In this document: positions 1-8,318 of the stretch, piece by piece
How positions within the stretch are numbered: the stretch's first letter is position 1
Layout of the letters: every line of letters starts with the position of its first letter
Assembly (NCBI GenBank): GCA_004559845.1
Contig: SFWW01000006.1
Coordinates: 1 to 23,730 of the forward strand
DNA: 23,730 nucleotides
Reading direction: 5' to 3'
Origin: a bacterium
GTDB lineage: Bacteria > Bacteroidota > Bacteroidia > Bacteroidales > Muribaculaceae
Made by a program: the position numbers and the translations under genes
The notes under the pieces: generated by a model
The model's input: the letters and a program-made list of their open reading frames with translations, nothing else
Database searches by the model: none
What the model was told of the DNA's origin: nothing

Positions 1-1089
1 CACTTGCCAAAGCGAGGCGCCGTTGGTTTTGATAGCAATGTAGCCCTGCGCCGCCCACGTGGAAGGGATGGCATTGCCCACAGCCGTCCAGAGCGGACTC
101 ATCAGATAGCGAGGCCAAGTGATGCCGGACAGTAGCACGAACACCACCGAGGTGAAGGCAATCACCAAGAAAGTGGATTCGCGATCGCTCACAAATGCCT
201 GGAGCGTTTGCCCAAACAGCGAGCAAACTATCAGGAAAGGCAAGATGAACGCCACAATGTGGAGCGGATTGCCATTTTGAGGAAAATCGAAAAAAATGGG
301 AACGAAGTGCAACACATAGATGGCCGGAAGAATGTAGATAAACAGGTGGGCGAGTGTTTTTCCGATAATGGATGCGCCCACACCGGCGTGAATAGCGAGC
401 GGGTCGATGCCGCGATTGCGCAAGCGGCGGTCGCAACTGCCACCATGCAGGGTGCAAATGCCCAAAACCATACTCTGCTGAAGCACCAACAGCAAAATGC
501 ACGGAAGCACCGCCGAGGCAACCCCCATCGCCACATTTCCCAAAGGCACATGTTCGTTTTCGATGATACTTCCTCCTTCGCCCGATATCACACTGATTTT
601 GGCGCCTTGAATTTGGCTACACACATGCTGCTGCACATTGGTGATAGCGGTGAGCATTTGTTTGAAGCGAATCAGCACGCCCATATCGGCATAAAGCGAC
701 ACATGTGCTTGCGTTCCGCCCAAGGCATTACGTGTGAAGTCGGCGGGGAAATACACAATGCCATAGCACTCATGCGCGTGAAGCAGGCGCTGCGCATCTT
801 GCATATTGCTCACATAATCCATCACGCACACCTCGGGAGTGGCATCTAATTGGCGCACAAAATCGCGGGTAAGGTGGCTTCGATTGTGGTCCACCACCAC
901 CACCTTCATATCGTTGGCAACCTCGGTGTTGTAGATGAGGGAATACAACACGGGATATACAGCGCACAACACGATAAAAAATATCACCACTGCCTTGTCG
1001 CGAAAGGTGAGATACAATTCGCGTTTCCACACCTTAAATATGGATTCAAGCCATTGGAATATGTTAGTAAACGGTCGCATATCAATCAT
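1..1089 (-). CDS. ABC-2-type transporter permease, 3' end beyond window
   Basis: Membrane permease of the ABC-2/YhhJ type, probably exporting a drug or lipid-like substrate with the HlyD and TolC proteins encoded just upstream. 363 codons are visible and the stop lies beyond position 1. One membrane segment is near residues 34-53 (VVIFFIVLCAVYPVLYSLIY). A large extracytoplasmic domain begins with VVVVDHNRSHLTRDF, and several hydrophobic helices follow from about residue 180, the classic 1+5 ABC-2 layout. The neighbouring permease has the matching VGIVDLDNSSLSRSI segment, so the two are paralogous and may form a heterodimer. The start is taken at the ATG 4 bases after the previous stop (MIDMRPFT); the ATG at 1080 is an equal alternative. 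No Shine-Dalgarno is visible. It is the last visible gene of a leftward operon. The family call is firm; the substrate is unknown. Confidence 0.85.
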   Translation of the reverse strand, partial: MIDMRPFTNIFQWLESIFKVWKRELYLTFRDKAVVIFFIVLCAVYPVLYSLIYNTEVANDMKVVVVDHNRSHLTRDFVRQLDATPEVCVMDYVSNMQDAQRLLHAHECYGIVYFPADFTRNALGGTQAHVSLYADMGVLIRFKQMLTAITNVQQHVCSQIQGAKISVISGEGGSIIENEHVPLGNVAMGVASAVLPCILLLVLQQSMVLGICTLHGGSCDRRLRNRGIDPLAIHAGVGASIIGKTLAHLFIYILPAIYVLHFVPIFFDFPQNGNPLHIVAFILPFLIVCSLFGQTLQAFVSDRESTFLVIAFTSVVFVLLSGITWPRYLMSPLWTAVGNAIPSTWAAQGYIAIKTNGASLWQV

Positions 1090-1093
1090 TTCG

Positions 1094-2260
1094 CTAAGGC
1101 ACATACACGGGGTGCATACATTCTTTTTTCAATCGCCAAATGAGCGGCAAAGGCAGCAAGCAGAAGCCCAATAGGGCAAGATAGTAGATTCGGCTGTAAT
1201 ACAGGTCGATGCCATTGAGCGCTTGGTCGATGCTAATCAGGAAGTAATATTTGATGGGCATCAAAAAGCCAATGACTTCCGTCCACGGATAGAGCGACTC
1301 TTGCGGCAAGGAAAAGCCGCAGAACGAAAACGAAAGCATTCCGAAAAGGGTGCAAATGGTGGAGCCATAACGGAAATTGGGCACCACAGTCATGGCAAAT
1401 ACCGCCCAACTTTGATTAGCAAGCACAAACAAGAACATAGCACTCATCATGTGCCACGGATGGCAATGGAGCGGATAATGATAAAGCCGATACATCATCA
1501 ATTGGATGGTCCACCCCACTGCGGTGAAGAGCAGCGTTTGCGGCAGCAATTTGCCCGTTAATGCCAGTAGCATACTATCACCGGAGGTGCGCAACCATTG
1601 CGGCGAGGTGCCCCATTTCAGCTCCATGCCGATGCTATACGCCGTGACCAGCAGTATGAGCAAAGCCAACAAGCACGGCACAAACGAGGCATTGAGATAA
1701 AAAGCATAATTCAGCCACGGATTATTGATAGGGTGCACATCGGTGAGCACCGGCTGAAGCGCGGCATCAATTTGCGGGGCGGGCACCCCAATCGTTTGCA
1801 TCGCAGTGCTCACAATAGCCCCATTGGCAAGCACGGAGATGGTTTTAAAGCCCTTAAACATGTTTGACGCAGGCGTGAAGTAGGCATAATTCACGTAGTA
1901 GCTCACCTTCGGATTTTGCCCGCTGAGCGCCTTTTCCGAAAGATGGGCAGGCATATAGAAAAAGCCCATAATATCGCCACGCTGCAGCGCATCGGAGGCT
2001 TCTTGATAATTGCGAAAATGATACTTCACATCCACGCTGCTAAATGCGCTCAAATTGCGTGTGATTGAACGCGAGAGCGAGGAATTGTCGAGGTCCACGA
2101 TGCCCACCGGCACGCGTTCCACCACCCCGGTGTGCATCAAATCGAGCATAAACCAAGCCAGCAGCAAAGGCGCCACCACCATCATGCAAAAGTAGATTTT
2201 GCGTTGCACCAAAGTGAAGGCGCCACGCTTCAGCGATTGTATGATGGAAGAAAATTGCAT
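1094..2260 (-). CDS. ABC-2-type transporter permease (YhhJ-like)
   Basis: A 388-residue inner-membrane permease of the ABC-2/YhhJ family, full length for the family. One membrane helix lies near residues 22-42 (FCMMVVAPLLLAWFMLD). An extracytoplasmic domain of about 140 residues follows, then five or so hydrophobic helices from about residue 187 to residue 380, with a basic C-terminus. It is followed after 4 bases by a second permease of the same type, so a two-subunit permease is likely. Upstream, on the minus strand, lie the HlyD adaptor and TolC genes, giving a tripartite envelope-spanning export system. In E. coli the similar yhiI-rbbA-yhhJ locus includes an ATPase gene; none is seen in this window. 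A short tandem repeat sits only 12 bases upstream of the start codon, where it could affect translation of this gene. Confidence 0.88.
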   Translation of the reverse strand: MQFSSIIQSLKRGAFTLVQRKIYFCMMVVAPLLLAWFMLDLMHTGVVERVPVGIVDLDNSSLSRSITRNLSAFSSVDVKYHFRNYQEASDALQRGDIMGFFYMPAHLSEKALSGQNPKVSYYVNYAYFTPASNMFKGFKTISVLANGAIVSTAMQTIGVPAPQIDAALQPVLTDVHPINNPWLNYAFYLNASFVPCLLALLILLVTAYSIGMELKWGTSPQWLRTSGDSMLLALTGKLLPQTLLFTAVGWTIQLMMYRLYHYPLHCHPWHMMSAMFLFVLANQSWAVFAMTVVPNFRYGSTICTLFGMLSFSFCGFSLPQESLYPWTEVIGFLMPIKYYFLISIDQALNGIDLYYSRIYYLALLGFCLLPLPLIWRLKKECMHPVYVP

Positions 2261-2271
2261 CTTTATTGTCA

Positions 2272-2332
2272 GAAGTTAAAGAAGTTAAAGAAGTTAAAGA
2301 AGTTAAAGAAGTTAAGAAGTTAAAGAAGTTAA
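2272..2332. repeat. Tandem repeat of GAAGTTAAA, seven units
   Basis: Seven head-to-tail units fill this stretch: four 9-base units, one 8-base unit (GAAGTTAA), one more 9-base unit and a final 8-base unit. It lies in the 156-base gap between the HlyD adaptor and the first permease, ending 12 bases from the permease start codon. Runs like this can change copy number by replication slippage. Because it is non-coding it could tune spacing or mRNA structure ahead of the permease. The remaining part of the gap (2385-2424) holds further short repeats of ATATCTAAT that run into the hlyD stop codon. Confidence 0.9.
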
Positions 2333-2416
2333 GACGAATGTCTTTTTGCTCCTACCCCTCTATTCTCTAACACATAATTCACTCATTTTCAATATCTAAT
2401 ATCTAATCTCCAATAT

Positions 2417-3478
2417 CTAATCTCGCAGGATTACCGACATGCCGGGGCGGAAGCCTTTCACCTCTTGAGTGGGGCGAAGTTTGATGGCAAACGATTTGCT
2501 ATCGTATTGCCCGTAGGCTTTGGAGGCATTCCACACGGCATAAGCACCCATATCGCGGATATAGTACACTTTCATTTTTGCCGACTTGTGGTTGAGTGCC
2601 GGGATGGTGACATTCACCACGGTGTCCATAGGGAATTGTGCGAGCATTTCTTCTCTCACATTAAATTCCACCCACATATCCTGAATCTTGGAAATGGTGA
2701 GAATGGGAGTACCCAATGCCACCAGTTCGCCTTCATGGGGAAAGATTTCGCTCACTTCGCCATCGCAAGGAGCCACCAGCACTTGGTCTTCGAGGAGCGA
2801 TTCCACCTCCATCACCGAGGCGCGCGCCACTTCTTCCATACCGCGCGATGCCATTTTATCTTCCGCCTGTGCACCATTTTGTGCCATGCGCGCTTGCGAT
2901 TCGGCGGCAGCCACGGCTGCTGTAGCGGCATCGTAGGCAGCTTTGGCTTCATCGCGCTTTTGCTCCGTCATCACCCCTTCTTGATAGAGGTTTTCGATGC
3001 GCTGGTAAGTTTTGCGTGCTATTTCCTGAGCGGCTTTGGCTTGTTCCACCACGCTATTGGCGCCACTTTTAATCTCTTCGCGAGTGCCCTTCTCCACCTT
3101 TTGTGCCGAAGAAGCCGCCACGCGCTGAGCGCTTTTCGCTTTATAGAGCGCTGCGTCGGCTGTTTTGCTGCTAATCATCACCAGTGTGTCGCCTTGGTGC
3201 ACATAGTCGCCCTCCTTTACAAAAAATTTCGCCACTCTGCCCGGCAATTTGCCCGCCACACGCACCTGCTCGCAGTCGGCTTGCCCCTGGGTGATTTCTT
3301 TAGGAGGCTCAATCATCAGCAACCCTAATGCGGCAACACCGCCAATCACGAGGGTAAACACCAAGAGCGCCGCCATCAGCGCTTTTTCGCGCTTGTGCAC
3401 CACGGCAGGTTGGGGCTGGTCGGCATTTTCCAACGGCTGTTGCACCGCTTGATTCTTGTCTTTATTGTCTTGTTCCAT
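2417..3478 (-). CDS. HlyD/EmrA-family periplasmic adaptor (membrane fusion protein)
   Basis: Adaptor linking inner-membrane permeases to a TolC channel. The 353 residues show a short charged N-terminal cytoplasmic stretch, one membrane anchor near residues 33-56 (ALMAALLVFTLVIGGVAALG), and a lipoyl-like half-motif around residues 62-106 (GKLPGRVAKFFVKEGDYVH). A long Ala/Glu/Lys-rich coiled-coil hairpin covers about 107-230, followed by the second lipoyl half around 233-265 (VLVAPCDGEVSEIFPHEGEL) and a beta-barrel domain to the end (FRPGMSVILRD). Length and order fit the family. It lies 26 bases after the TolC gene and before the two permeases, all read leftward, which supports one operon. The stop codon falls inside a small ATATCTAAT repeat. 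The family is certain from the domain order; the cargo is not known. Confidence 0.92.
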   Translation of the reverse strand: MEQDNKDKNQAVQQPLENADQPQPAVVHKREKALMAALLVFTLVIGGVAALGLLMIEPPKEITQGQADCEQVRVAGKLPGRVAKFFVKEGDYVHQGDTLVMISSKTADAALYKAKSAQRVAASSAQKVEKGTREEIKSGANSVVEQAKAAQEIARKTYQRIENLYQEGVMTEQKRDEAKAAYDAATAAVAAAESQARMAQNGAQAEDKMASRGMEEVARASVMEVESLLEDQVLVAPCDGEVSEIFPHEGELVALGTPILTISKIQDMWVEFNVREEMLAQFPMDTVVNVTIPALNHKSAKMKVYYIRDMGAYAVWNASKAYGQYDSKSFAIKLRPTQEVKGFRPGMSVILRD

Positions 3479-3504
3479 AACTTGAAAAAAAACTTATTCG
3501 TTTG

Positions 3505-4938
3505 TCAATACTTCATTTCTCCCATCACCTTCGACAAATACACGTCGCAAAGCAAAATATCGATTTGAGCATCAATATTTTCGCTACATGCTTGCAGCCA
3601 AGCGGTTTGTGCGGCAATCACGGTTTCCAAATTTGCCACACCCTCGCGAAAAGCGAGTTGCGAGCACCGCAAATTTTCGTTGGCCTCTATCAGGTTCGAC
3701 TTGGTTTTGTCGAAAGTTTTCCACGCTTCTTCGTAGCGGAAAGTGGCTTGATTCACTTGCAAAGAGATTTTCTCACGAGCATCTTCTATTTTCACTTTTT
3801 GCAGACGCGATTCCGCCAGCGCCTCCTTATATTTGTTGCTCAATCCGCCCCAGTGCCAGAGCGGCACCTTCACCATCGCCCCCATCGAGAAGGCAAAACC
3901 GAATTTATTTTCAAATCCATTGTAGGAATTGGGGTTTGAGGCATGGTAAGCGGCAAAGGCAGCCACTTGGGGCAACATCTCGCTTTTTGCCACTTTGGCT
4001 TTTTCGTCGTAGATTTTGGCAGCCAATTCCAGCGAACGGATTTCGTGGCGGCGAGCATACACCGAATCCATCACCACATGAGTGGCATGCAGGCTACCCA
4101 CCACCTCTTTCTTATTCTCGTCTTCAAGGGTGAAACGCGAATGGATAGGCAAGCCGCACAATTGATTCAGAGCCATGCGCGAAAGTTCCACACCATTGTT
4201 CACCTTCGCCAAAGCCACATTGGCTTCGTTCACCTTCACATCCACAGTGAGTTTGTTGGCGCGTGTAGCCACACCTTGATTAATCATTTTCTGTACGTCG
4301 TCGTCAAGGTTTTTCACCAATTTCAGATAACTCTCCGCCAATTTTTGCTTAGCCACAAGCGACACCACGCGCCAATATGCCTCGTCAACACTATAGACCA
4401 CATCTTGCACTTTTGTGCTATGCATAGATTGCGCCAATTGCTCGGCATAATGGGTGATATTATTCATCGCGCGTATCTTGCCTCCCATATAAATGGGCTG
4501 CGTGAGGGTGAGCGAGGCGGCAAACACATTGTGAACATCGTAGGTAAGAGCGCTTTTGGGAAGCAAAGCCACCTGGGAAGGAATGGGTTGCCCGTTGTTC
4601 ATAATGGGCATACCCGTAGCGGGGTCGGTCAGCAAATTGAAGTCGTAGGTGCCGGTGGCGGGATTAAACGATTTGGTGGGCAGCAACTGGTCTTGGTCCA
4701 CGAGCGACAACTTTTTTTGATTAAAAATGTAGCCACCCTCAAAATCCAAACTTGGCAAATAGGCTGCCTCTGCCTGCTTCCGCTGATAGCCGGCTTGCTC
4801 TATCTTGATTTGCTGCTGAATGATTTCCTTATTGTTGGCGATAGCCATACGCCGACACGAATCGAGCGACACTTGCGCCAAGGCTTCCCCTTGCCCTACC
4901 ACCAATACTATCAAACCTATCATCAGTTTACGCATCAT
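3505..4938 (-). CDS. TolC-family outer-membrane efflux protein
   Basis: Outer-membrane channel of a tripartite exporter. The 477 residues begin with a signal peptide (about 1-21, cleaved near ALA-Q). The mature start VSLDSCRRMAIANNKEI is the typical first helix of the OEP repeat. Two OEP repeats follow, each with long amphipathic helices rich in Ala, Gln and Lys, plus beta-strand segments such as SLTLTQPIYMGGKI and KVPLWHWGGLSNKYKEALAE, the usual strand ending at a GG turn. A Pro/Asn-rich insertion at about 80-125 (NPATGTYDFNLLTDPATGMP) is longer than in E. coli TolC but common in Bacteroidetes members. It is the first gene of the leftward operon with the HlyD adaptor and two permeases. The start could be either of two adjacent ATG codons. 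Confidence 0.93.
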   Translation of the reverse strand: MMRKLMIGLIVLVVGQGEALAQVSLDSCRRMAIANNKEIIQQQIKIEQAGYQRKQAEAAYLPSLDFEGGYIFNQKKLSLVDQDQLLPTKSFNPATGTYDFNLLTDPATGMPIMNNGQPIPSQVALLPKSALTYDVHNVFAASLTLTQPIYMGGKIRAMNNITHYAEQLAQSMHSTKVQDVVYSVDEAYWRVVSLVAKQKLAESYLKLVKNLDDDVQKMINQGVATRANKLTVDVKVNEANVALAKVNNGVELSRMALNQLCGLPIHSRFTLEDENKKEVVGSLHATHVVMDSVYARRHEIRSLELAAKIYDEKAKVAKSEMLPQVAAFAAYHASNPNSYNGFENKFGFAFSMGAMVKVPLWHWGGLSNKYKEALAESRLQKVKIEDAREKISLQVNQATFRYEEAWKTFDKTKSNLIEANENLRCSQLAFREGVANLETVIAAQTAWLQACSENIDAQIDILLCDVYLSKVMGEMKY

Positions 4939-5008
4939 AGTCTAATTTAATTTAATAATTCACACAATCCTTTAGCGGATTTTTTTCCTCTTTTTCAAAC
5001 TTGAGTGG

Positions 5009-5042
5009 CAAATTTAATGATAAAATCAATTGCTTGGCACAA
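5009..5042 (-). promoter_or_regulatory. Possible promoter of the efflux operon
   Basis: On the minus strand the box TAAATTTG (5016 down to 5009) matches the Bacteroidetes -7 consensus TAnnTTTG. A TTG at 5042-5040 is the nearest -33 candidate, but the 23-base spacer is longer than the usual 19-21. Transcription would begin about 64 bases before the TolC start. The rest of the 335-base gap 4939-5273 shows no convincing gene or hairpin. Confidence 0.35.
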
Positions 5043-5273
5043 GGGGTGGATATTTCAACCACAATTGTTGGACATTCGGACAAAAAAAAGGGAGAAAGCC
5101 TAAAGTCGGGATAAAGAACATGTGTGTGTAGAATCTTTGCCCGACACGCCATCAAACTCCGGCTTCAATATGCTGAATTGCTGAGGAAACAGAATGAGGG
5201 GGTAATCCATTAAGCAATTAATATTCACGTGATTAGCAACTTTTACCCATGTGCATTATCTAAACAAAGCCGG

Positions 5274-5897
5274 TTATGCGTCGAAAATTTCTCCTTTTCG
5301 GCGCTTTTCCTGATATTGGCGCTCCTTTTCTAATTGCTCTTGACGCTTGATTTCTTCTTTGGAGGGCTTAGTGGATTTAGGGTCTACTTTTTGGATTTTT
5401 TGCTTTTTGGTTTCGTGGTTGGGTTTGCGATTGGGATTTTCGGCAAAACTCTTTACCACATCTTCCACCATTTCACGGTTGCCAAACAAATAGTTGACCA
5501 CCACTTGCACCACCAAATCGGATTTCTTCGACACGAGATTCACCAGCAAGCCGCGGGTGCCGTCGGGCATGATGCCTTCTAAGGCATAGGTATCGAAATT
5601 CTTTACTTTGATTTTGGTGCTCTTCACCTCATACATATTAAATTCGGCGGCTTTGCGCTGCAAGGTAGTGGTATAGATTTCCTTATTTTCGGTTTTATCC
5701 TTGGTGTAGAGGCGCACGGTGAGGAGCATATCTTCCCATTGATGCTCGTAGTAGATGGGGGTGTTCATGATTTCGTAGCCGCCTTCGGGCACGGAGAAAT
5801 TGAGGTTGTAGTTGCTCCAAGTGAGGTCGCGCGCCGATACCGGCAGCACACTCACCGCCAAAAGGAGAATACCGAGAATATATTGTATTGCTTTCAT
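5274..5897 (-). CDS. Secreted protein of unknown function
   Basis: Not recognised as a named family. From the ATG at 5897 it has 207 residues; an upstream TTG adding two residues is less likely. Residues 1-22 form a signal peptide (MKAIQYILGILLLAVSVLPV, then SA-RD at the cleavage site), so the product is exported. The middle, about 23-150, reads as a soluble alternating beta-strand domain (for example YNLNFSVPEGGYEI and SKKSDLVVQVVVNYLFGN). The last 50 residues are strongly charged (KKQKIQKVDPKSTKPSKEEI), probably disordered. There are no cysteines in the mature part, so no lipobox. It lies downstream of yidC on the same strand but beyond yidC's terminator, with a -7 promoter box of its own, so it is probably transcribed separately. 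Confidence 0.75.
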   Translation of the reverse strand: MKAIQYILGILLLAVSVLPVSARDLTWSNYNLNFSVPEGGYEIMNTPIYYEHQWEDMLLTVRLYTKDKTENKEIYTTTLQRKAAEFNMYEVKSTKIKVKNFDTYALEGIMPDGTRGLLVNLVSKKSDLVVQVVVNYLFGNREMVEDVVKSFAENPNRKPNHETKKQKIQKVDPKSTKPSKEEIKRQEQLEKERQYQEKRRKGEIFDA

Positions 5898-5929
5898 GTG
5901 CAAAATCCGAAAATAATTAAGAAATCACA

Positions 5930-5937
5930 CAAAATTA
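5930..5937 (-). promoter_or_regulatory. -7 promoter box of the secreted-protein gene
   Basis: TAATTTTG on the minus strand fits TAnnTTTG and lies 33 bases before the ATG at 5897. No clear TTTG is present at the -33 position. The same 10-base context (acaaaattag on the plus strand) is found ahead of pyrG, where it also sits just upstream of the coding region. Confidence 0.45.
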
Positions 5938-5962
5938 GTAAAAAAGCGTGATTCTCGCGCTA

Positions 5963-6011
5963 TTTTAAAAAAAATTAAGAGGTGACCCACGCATTTCGTG
6001 TAGCCACCTCT
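5963..6011 (-). terminator. Intrinsic terminator of yidC
   Basis: Read on the minus strand, AGAGGTG (6011-6005) and CACCTCT (5984-5978) form a 7-base-pair stem with partial inner pairing. This is followed by TTAATTTTTTTTAAAATA. It starts 36 bases after the yidC stop, the expected place. Confidence 0.8.
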
Positions 6012-6046
6012 CAAATGATGTGTCTTCGCAAATGGTTTGCTATCGA

Positions 6047-8155
6047 TTATCGATTCTTTTTGCCGGCGCGCTTTTGCTGCTCGCGCAAAGCGGCTTGCTG
6101 ACGGCGCTGTGCTTCTTCCAAGCGTGCCATCCATCCGCTTTTCTTTTTCGGCTTTTTGTTGTATTCCGCCATTTTGGCTCTCACATCTTCTTCCTTAACG
6201 GTGGCACGCACGGCATAGGTGGTGGCAATGGTGATTAAGAGAGAGAGGAAATAGTAGTAGCTCAATCCGGATGCGTAGTGGTTGAAGAACACCAAGAAGA
6301 AGATGGGCATTAAATACATCATCCACTTCATGCCGGGCATACCTTGGCTCTGAGTTTGCGACTGCATGGTCACGTAGGTGTAGAGAATGTTGGTAACAGT
6401 CATCAACAAACAGAAGAGGCTGATGTGGTTGCCGAAATAGGTGCTGATGATAGGAATTTGGGTAGTCCACTCCACAATGCTGTCGGGTGCCGAAAGGTCG
6501 GTTGCCCACAGGAACGACTGTCCGCGCAATTCAATGCAAGAGGGGAAGAAGGCAAACACGGCTATGAGGATGGGCATTTGCAGCAACATGGGCAAGCAGC
6601 CGCCAAACATGCTGGCGCCTGCAGAGCGATACAGCTCCATCGTTTTTTGCTGGCGCTTCATAGCATCGGCTTGGTCGGGATATTTTTCGTTGATGGCTTT
6701 CACATCGGGTGCCAATATCTTCATCACGGCTTGCGAACGATAACTCTTGATGGTGAGTGGTGTGAGCACCAATTTGATGAAGATGGTGAGTATGAGGATA
6801 ATGATGCCATAACTGCTGATAAAGGAGCCCAACCAGTTGAACACCGGAATCACTATCCAAGTGTTAATCCAGCGGAATAATGCCCAACCTAATGGAATGA
6901 GGCGGGTGAGGTGAAGGTCGGCAGACCCTGACACTTCGCCGCCGGGATATTGATTAATCATCTCATCGATATTGCTGAGCACTTTGTAGCGGTTCGGACC
7001 CAAATAAAGGAAGAACGATGCCGGATTGGCGCTATCGGTTTGATAATCAATCTCGGAATGTACGGTAAGCAATTTCAAATAGTCGGCAAAATCGGTAGAG
7101 TTTTTGTCGATGGGCACACTATTGAGGGTCATACCGCTAAATTGCTTTTGAGCAATAAACACGGAGGAGAAGTATTGATTTTTGGCTGCCACCCACTTCA
7201 TGGCATCGGTGAAATTTTCTTTTTCTTCCGAACTTTCGCTCAAGTAGTCGGGGTCGTCGTCGCCAAGGAATTTGTAGTAGAGGGTGCTGTTGCGCTCTTC
7301 AAACATGCCATCCACTTCGTGTCGGCGCATTTTTTGCTTCCAATCAAAATACATGGGGTTGTTGCTATCAAGCACTCTGCCCATGTGCTTTTGCACCACT
7401 TCCATGTGCACCACATAATTATCGGGGCGCAAGGTGTAGCGAATACCAAATTGTGCACCATTGGCAAAATTCAGTGCCATCAGCACACTGGAATCCGTTT
7501 TCTCCATCGGTGTGAAATAGAAGTCTTGCGTGTTGTAGCGCTGGGTGCTGGTGTTGAGCATAAAGCCATATTCATTTTCTCCCGGCGAAAACACTTCCAC
7601 CTTGTCGCCGAAAGTGGCGTGCTTGGTTTTGTGGGTAGATTTATAGGCGGGCAGTGTGGCACGCGTAATCATTGCCCCCTTGCTCGAAATCACAATTTGG
7701 AGCGAATCGTTTTTCAGCACTACCGAATCGGTGCGCGGCTTCATCATAGCAGAGAAGTCGCCATTGCGCGTGTAGGCATCGTTGAGTTCGCCGATAGCCA
7801 TAGCAAATGCCTGCGAAATTTTAGCTGTTTCCACATCGGCAATGCTATCCACCTTGCCATCGTGGCGGAAGGTGGCTTTCACTTTGCCATCCACCAATGC
7901 CACTTGAAGCTGCTCGTTGGCAAGGCAAGCAGAATCGCCGCCATACTTTTGTAAATTTTCTTTCAGTCGCGCGAAATCGTTAGCCGACAACTGATTGTCG
8001 TTCGCTTCAGTCTTGTTGTCGTTGTCTTGCTTTTGCTGTTCTCGCTGCACTTGTTCAGCTTGCGCCAACTCTTGCTCCGAGGGAGCGAAGATGTAGTTGA
8101 AGCCAAAAATCACAGCCAGCATCAAAAGCAGACCGATAATCGTGTTTTTGTCCAT
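6047..8155 (-). CDS. yidC: Membrane protein insertase YidC
   Basis: Inserts and folds inner-membrane proteins, alone or with SecYEG. The 702 residues have an N-terminal anchor (about 5-23, IIGLLLMLAVIFGFNYIF), a Gln/Asn-rich linker, and the large periplasmic domain typical of Gram-negative YidC to about residue 415. The conserved five-helix insertase core follows, starting near 445 (SSYGIIILILTIFIKLVLTP). By hand alignment Lys461 takes the place of the groove Arg366 of E. coli YidC, supplying the positive charge that binds substrate. SAGASMFGGCLPMLLQMPIL (511-530) is the cytoplasmic loop entering the third core helix. The C-terminus is very basic (KKPKKKSG...RAGKKNR), as expected for ribosome or RNA contact. 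It lies 150 bases downstream of pyrG with no promoter box between, so the two are probably co-transcribed. Confidence 0.97.
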   Translation of the reverse strand: MDKNTIIGLLLMLAVIFGFNYIFAPSEQELAQAEQVQREQQKQDNDNKTEANDNQLSANDFARLKENLQKYGGDSACLANEQLQVALVDGKVKATFRHDGKVDSIADVETAKISQAFAMAIGELNDAYTRNGDFSAMMKPRTDSVVLKNDSLQIVISSKGAMITRATLPAYKSTHKTKHATFGDKVEVFSPGENEYGFMLNTSTQRYNTQDFYFTPMEKTDSSVLMALNFANGAQFGIRYTLRPDNYVVHMEVVQKHMGRVLDSNNPMYFDWKQKMRRHEVDGMFEERNSTLYYKFLGDDDPDYLSESSEEKENFTDAMKWVAAKNQYFSSVFIAQKQFSGMTLNSVPIDKNSTDFADYLKLLTVHSEIDYQTDSANPASFFLYLGPNRYKVLSNIDEMINQYPGGEVSGSADLHLTRLIPLGWALFRWINTWIVIPVFNWLGSFISSYGIIILILTIFIKLVLTPLTIKSYRSQAVMKILAPDVKAINEKYPDQADAMKRQQKTMELYRSAGASMFGGCLPMLLQMPILIAVFAFFPSCIELRGQSFLWATDLSAPDSIVEWTTQIPIISTYFGNHISLFCLLMTVTNILYTYVTMQSQTQSQGMPGMKWMMYLMPIFFLVFFNHYASGLSYYYFLSLLITIATTYAVRATVKEEDVRAKMAEYNKKPKKKSGWMARLEEAQRRQQAALREQQKRAGKKNR

Positions 8156-8260
8156 CTTTAATCATTACATTGTTGAGACGCCTGCAAAAAAAGCAACAAC
8201 TCCCAACAATTTCATTTTTTATAAGTTATTAAATCAATAAATTTCAAATTCAAAAATCAA

Positions 8261-8318
8261 GCATCATAAATTATGCATTATGAATTATGAATTATGCATT
8301 ATAAATTAATTATGCATT
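8261..8318. repeat. AT-rich direct repeats of AATTATGCATTAT
   Basis: AATTATGCATTAT occurs at 8269-8281 and 8290-8302, with a shortened copy (AATTATGCATT) at 8308-8318 and related AATTATGA units between. The block runs from the pyrG-yidC gap across the pyrG stop codon, so the last pyrG codons (Met-His-Asn-stop) are made of repeat sequence. Similar AT-rich spacer repeats are common in Bacteroidales genomes; their role is not established. Confidence 0.8.

Noticed and set aside
208..849. 213-residue open frame on the plus strand
   Set aside because: Antisense to the partial permease, with His/Gln-rich shadow composition.
2385..2424. Short ATATCTAAT repeats considered as a CRISPR-like array
   Set aside because: Units are too short and have no unique spacers; simple sequence repetition.
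3943..4950. 335-residue open frame antisense to the TolC gene
   Set aside because: Lies wholly opposite a well-supported gene and has no family features.
4952..5155. 67-residue frame upstream of the TolC gene
   Set aside because: It overlaps the likely operon promoter and has no protein-like pattern; treated as intergenic.
6950..7954. 334-residue open frame antisense to yidC
   Set aside because: His-, Ile- and Gly-rich shadow of yidC with no recognisable motif.
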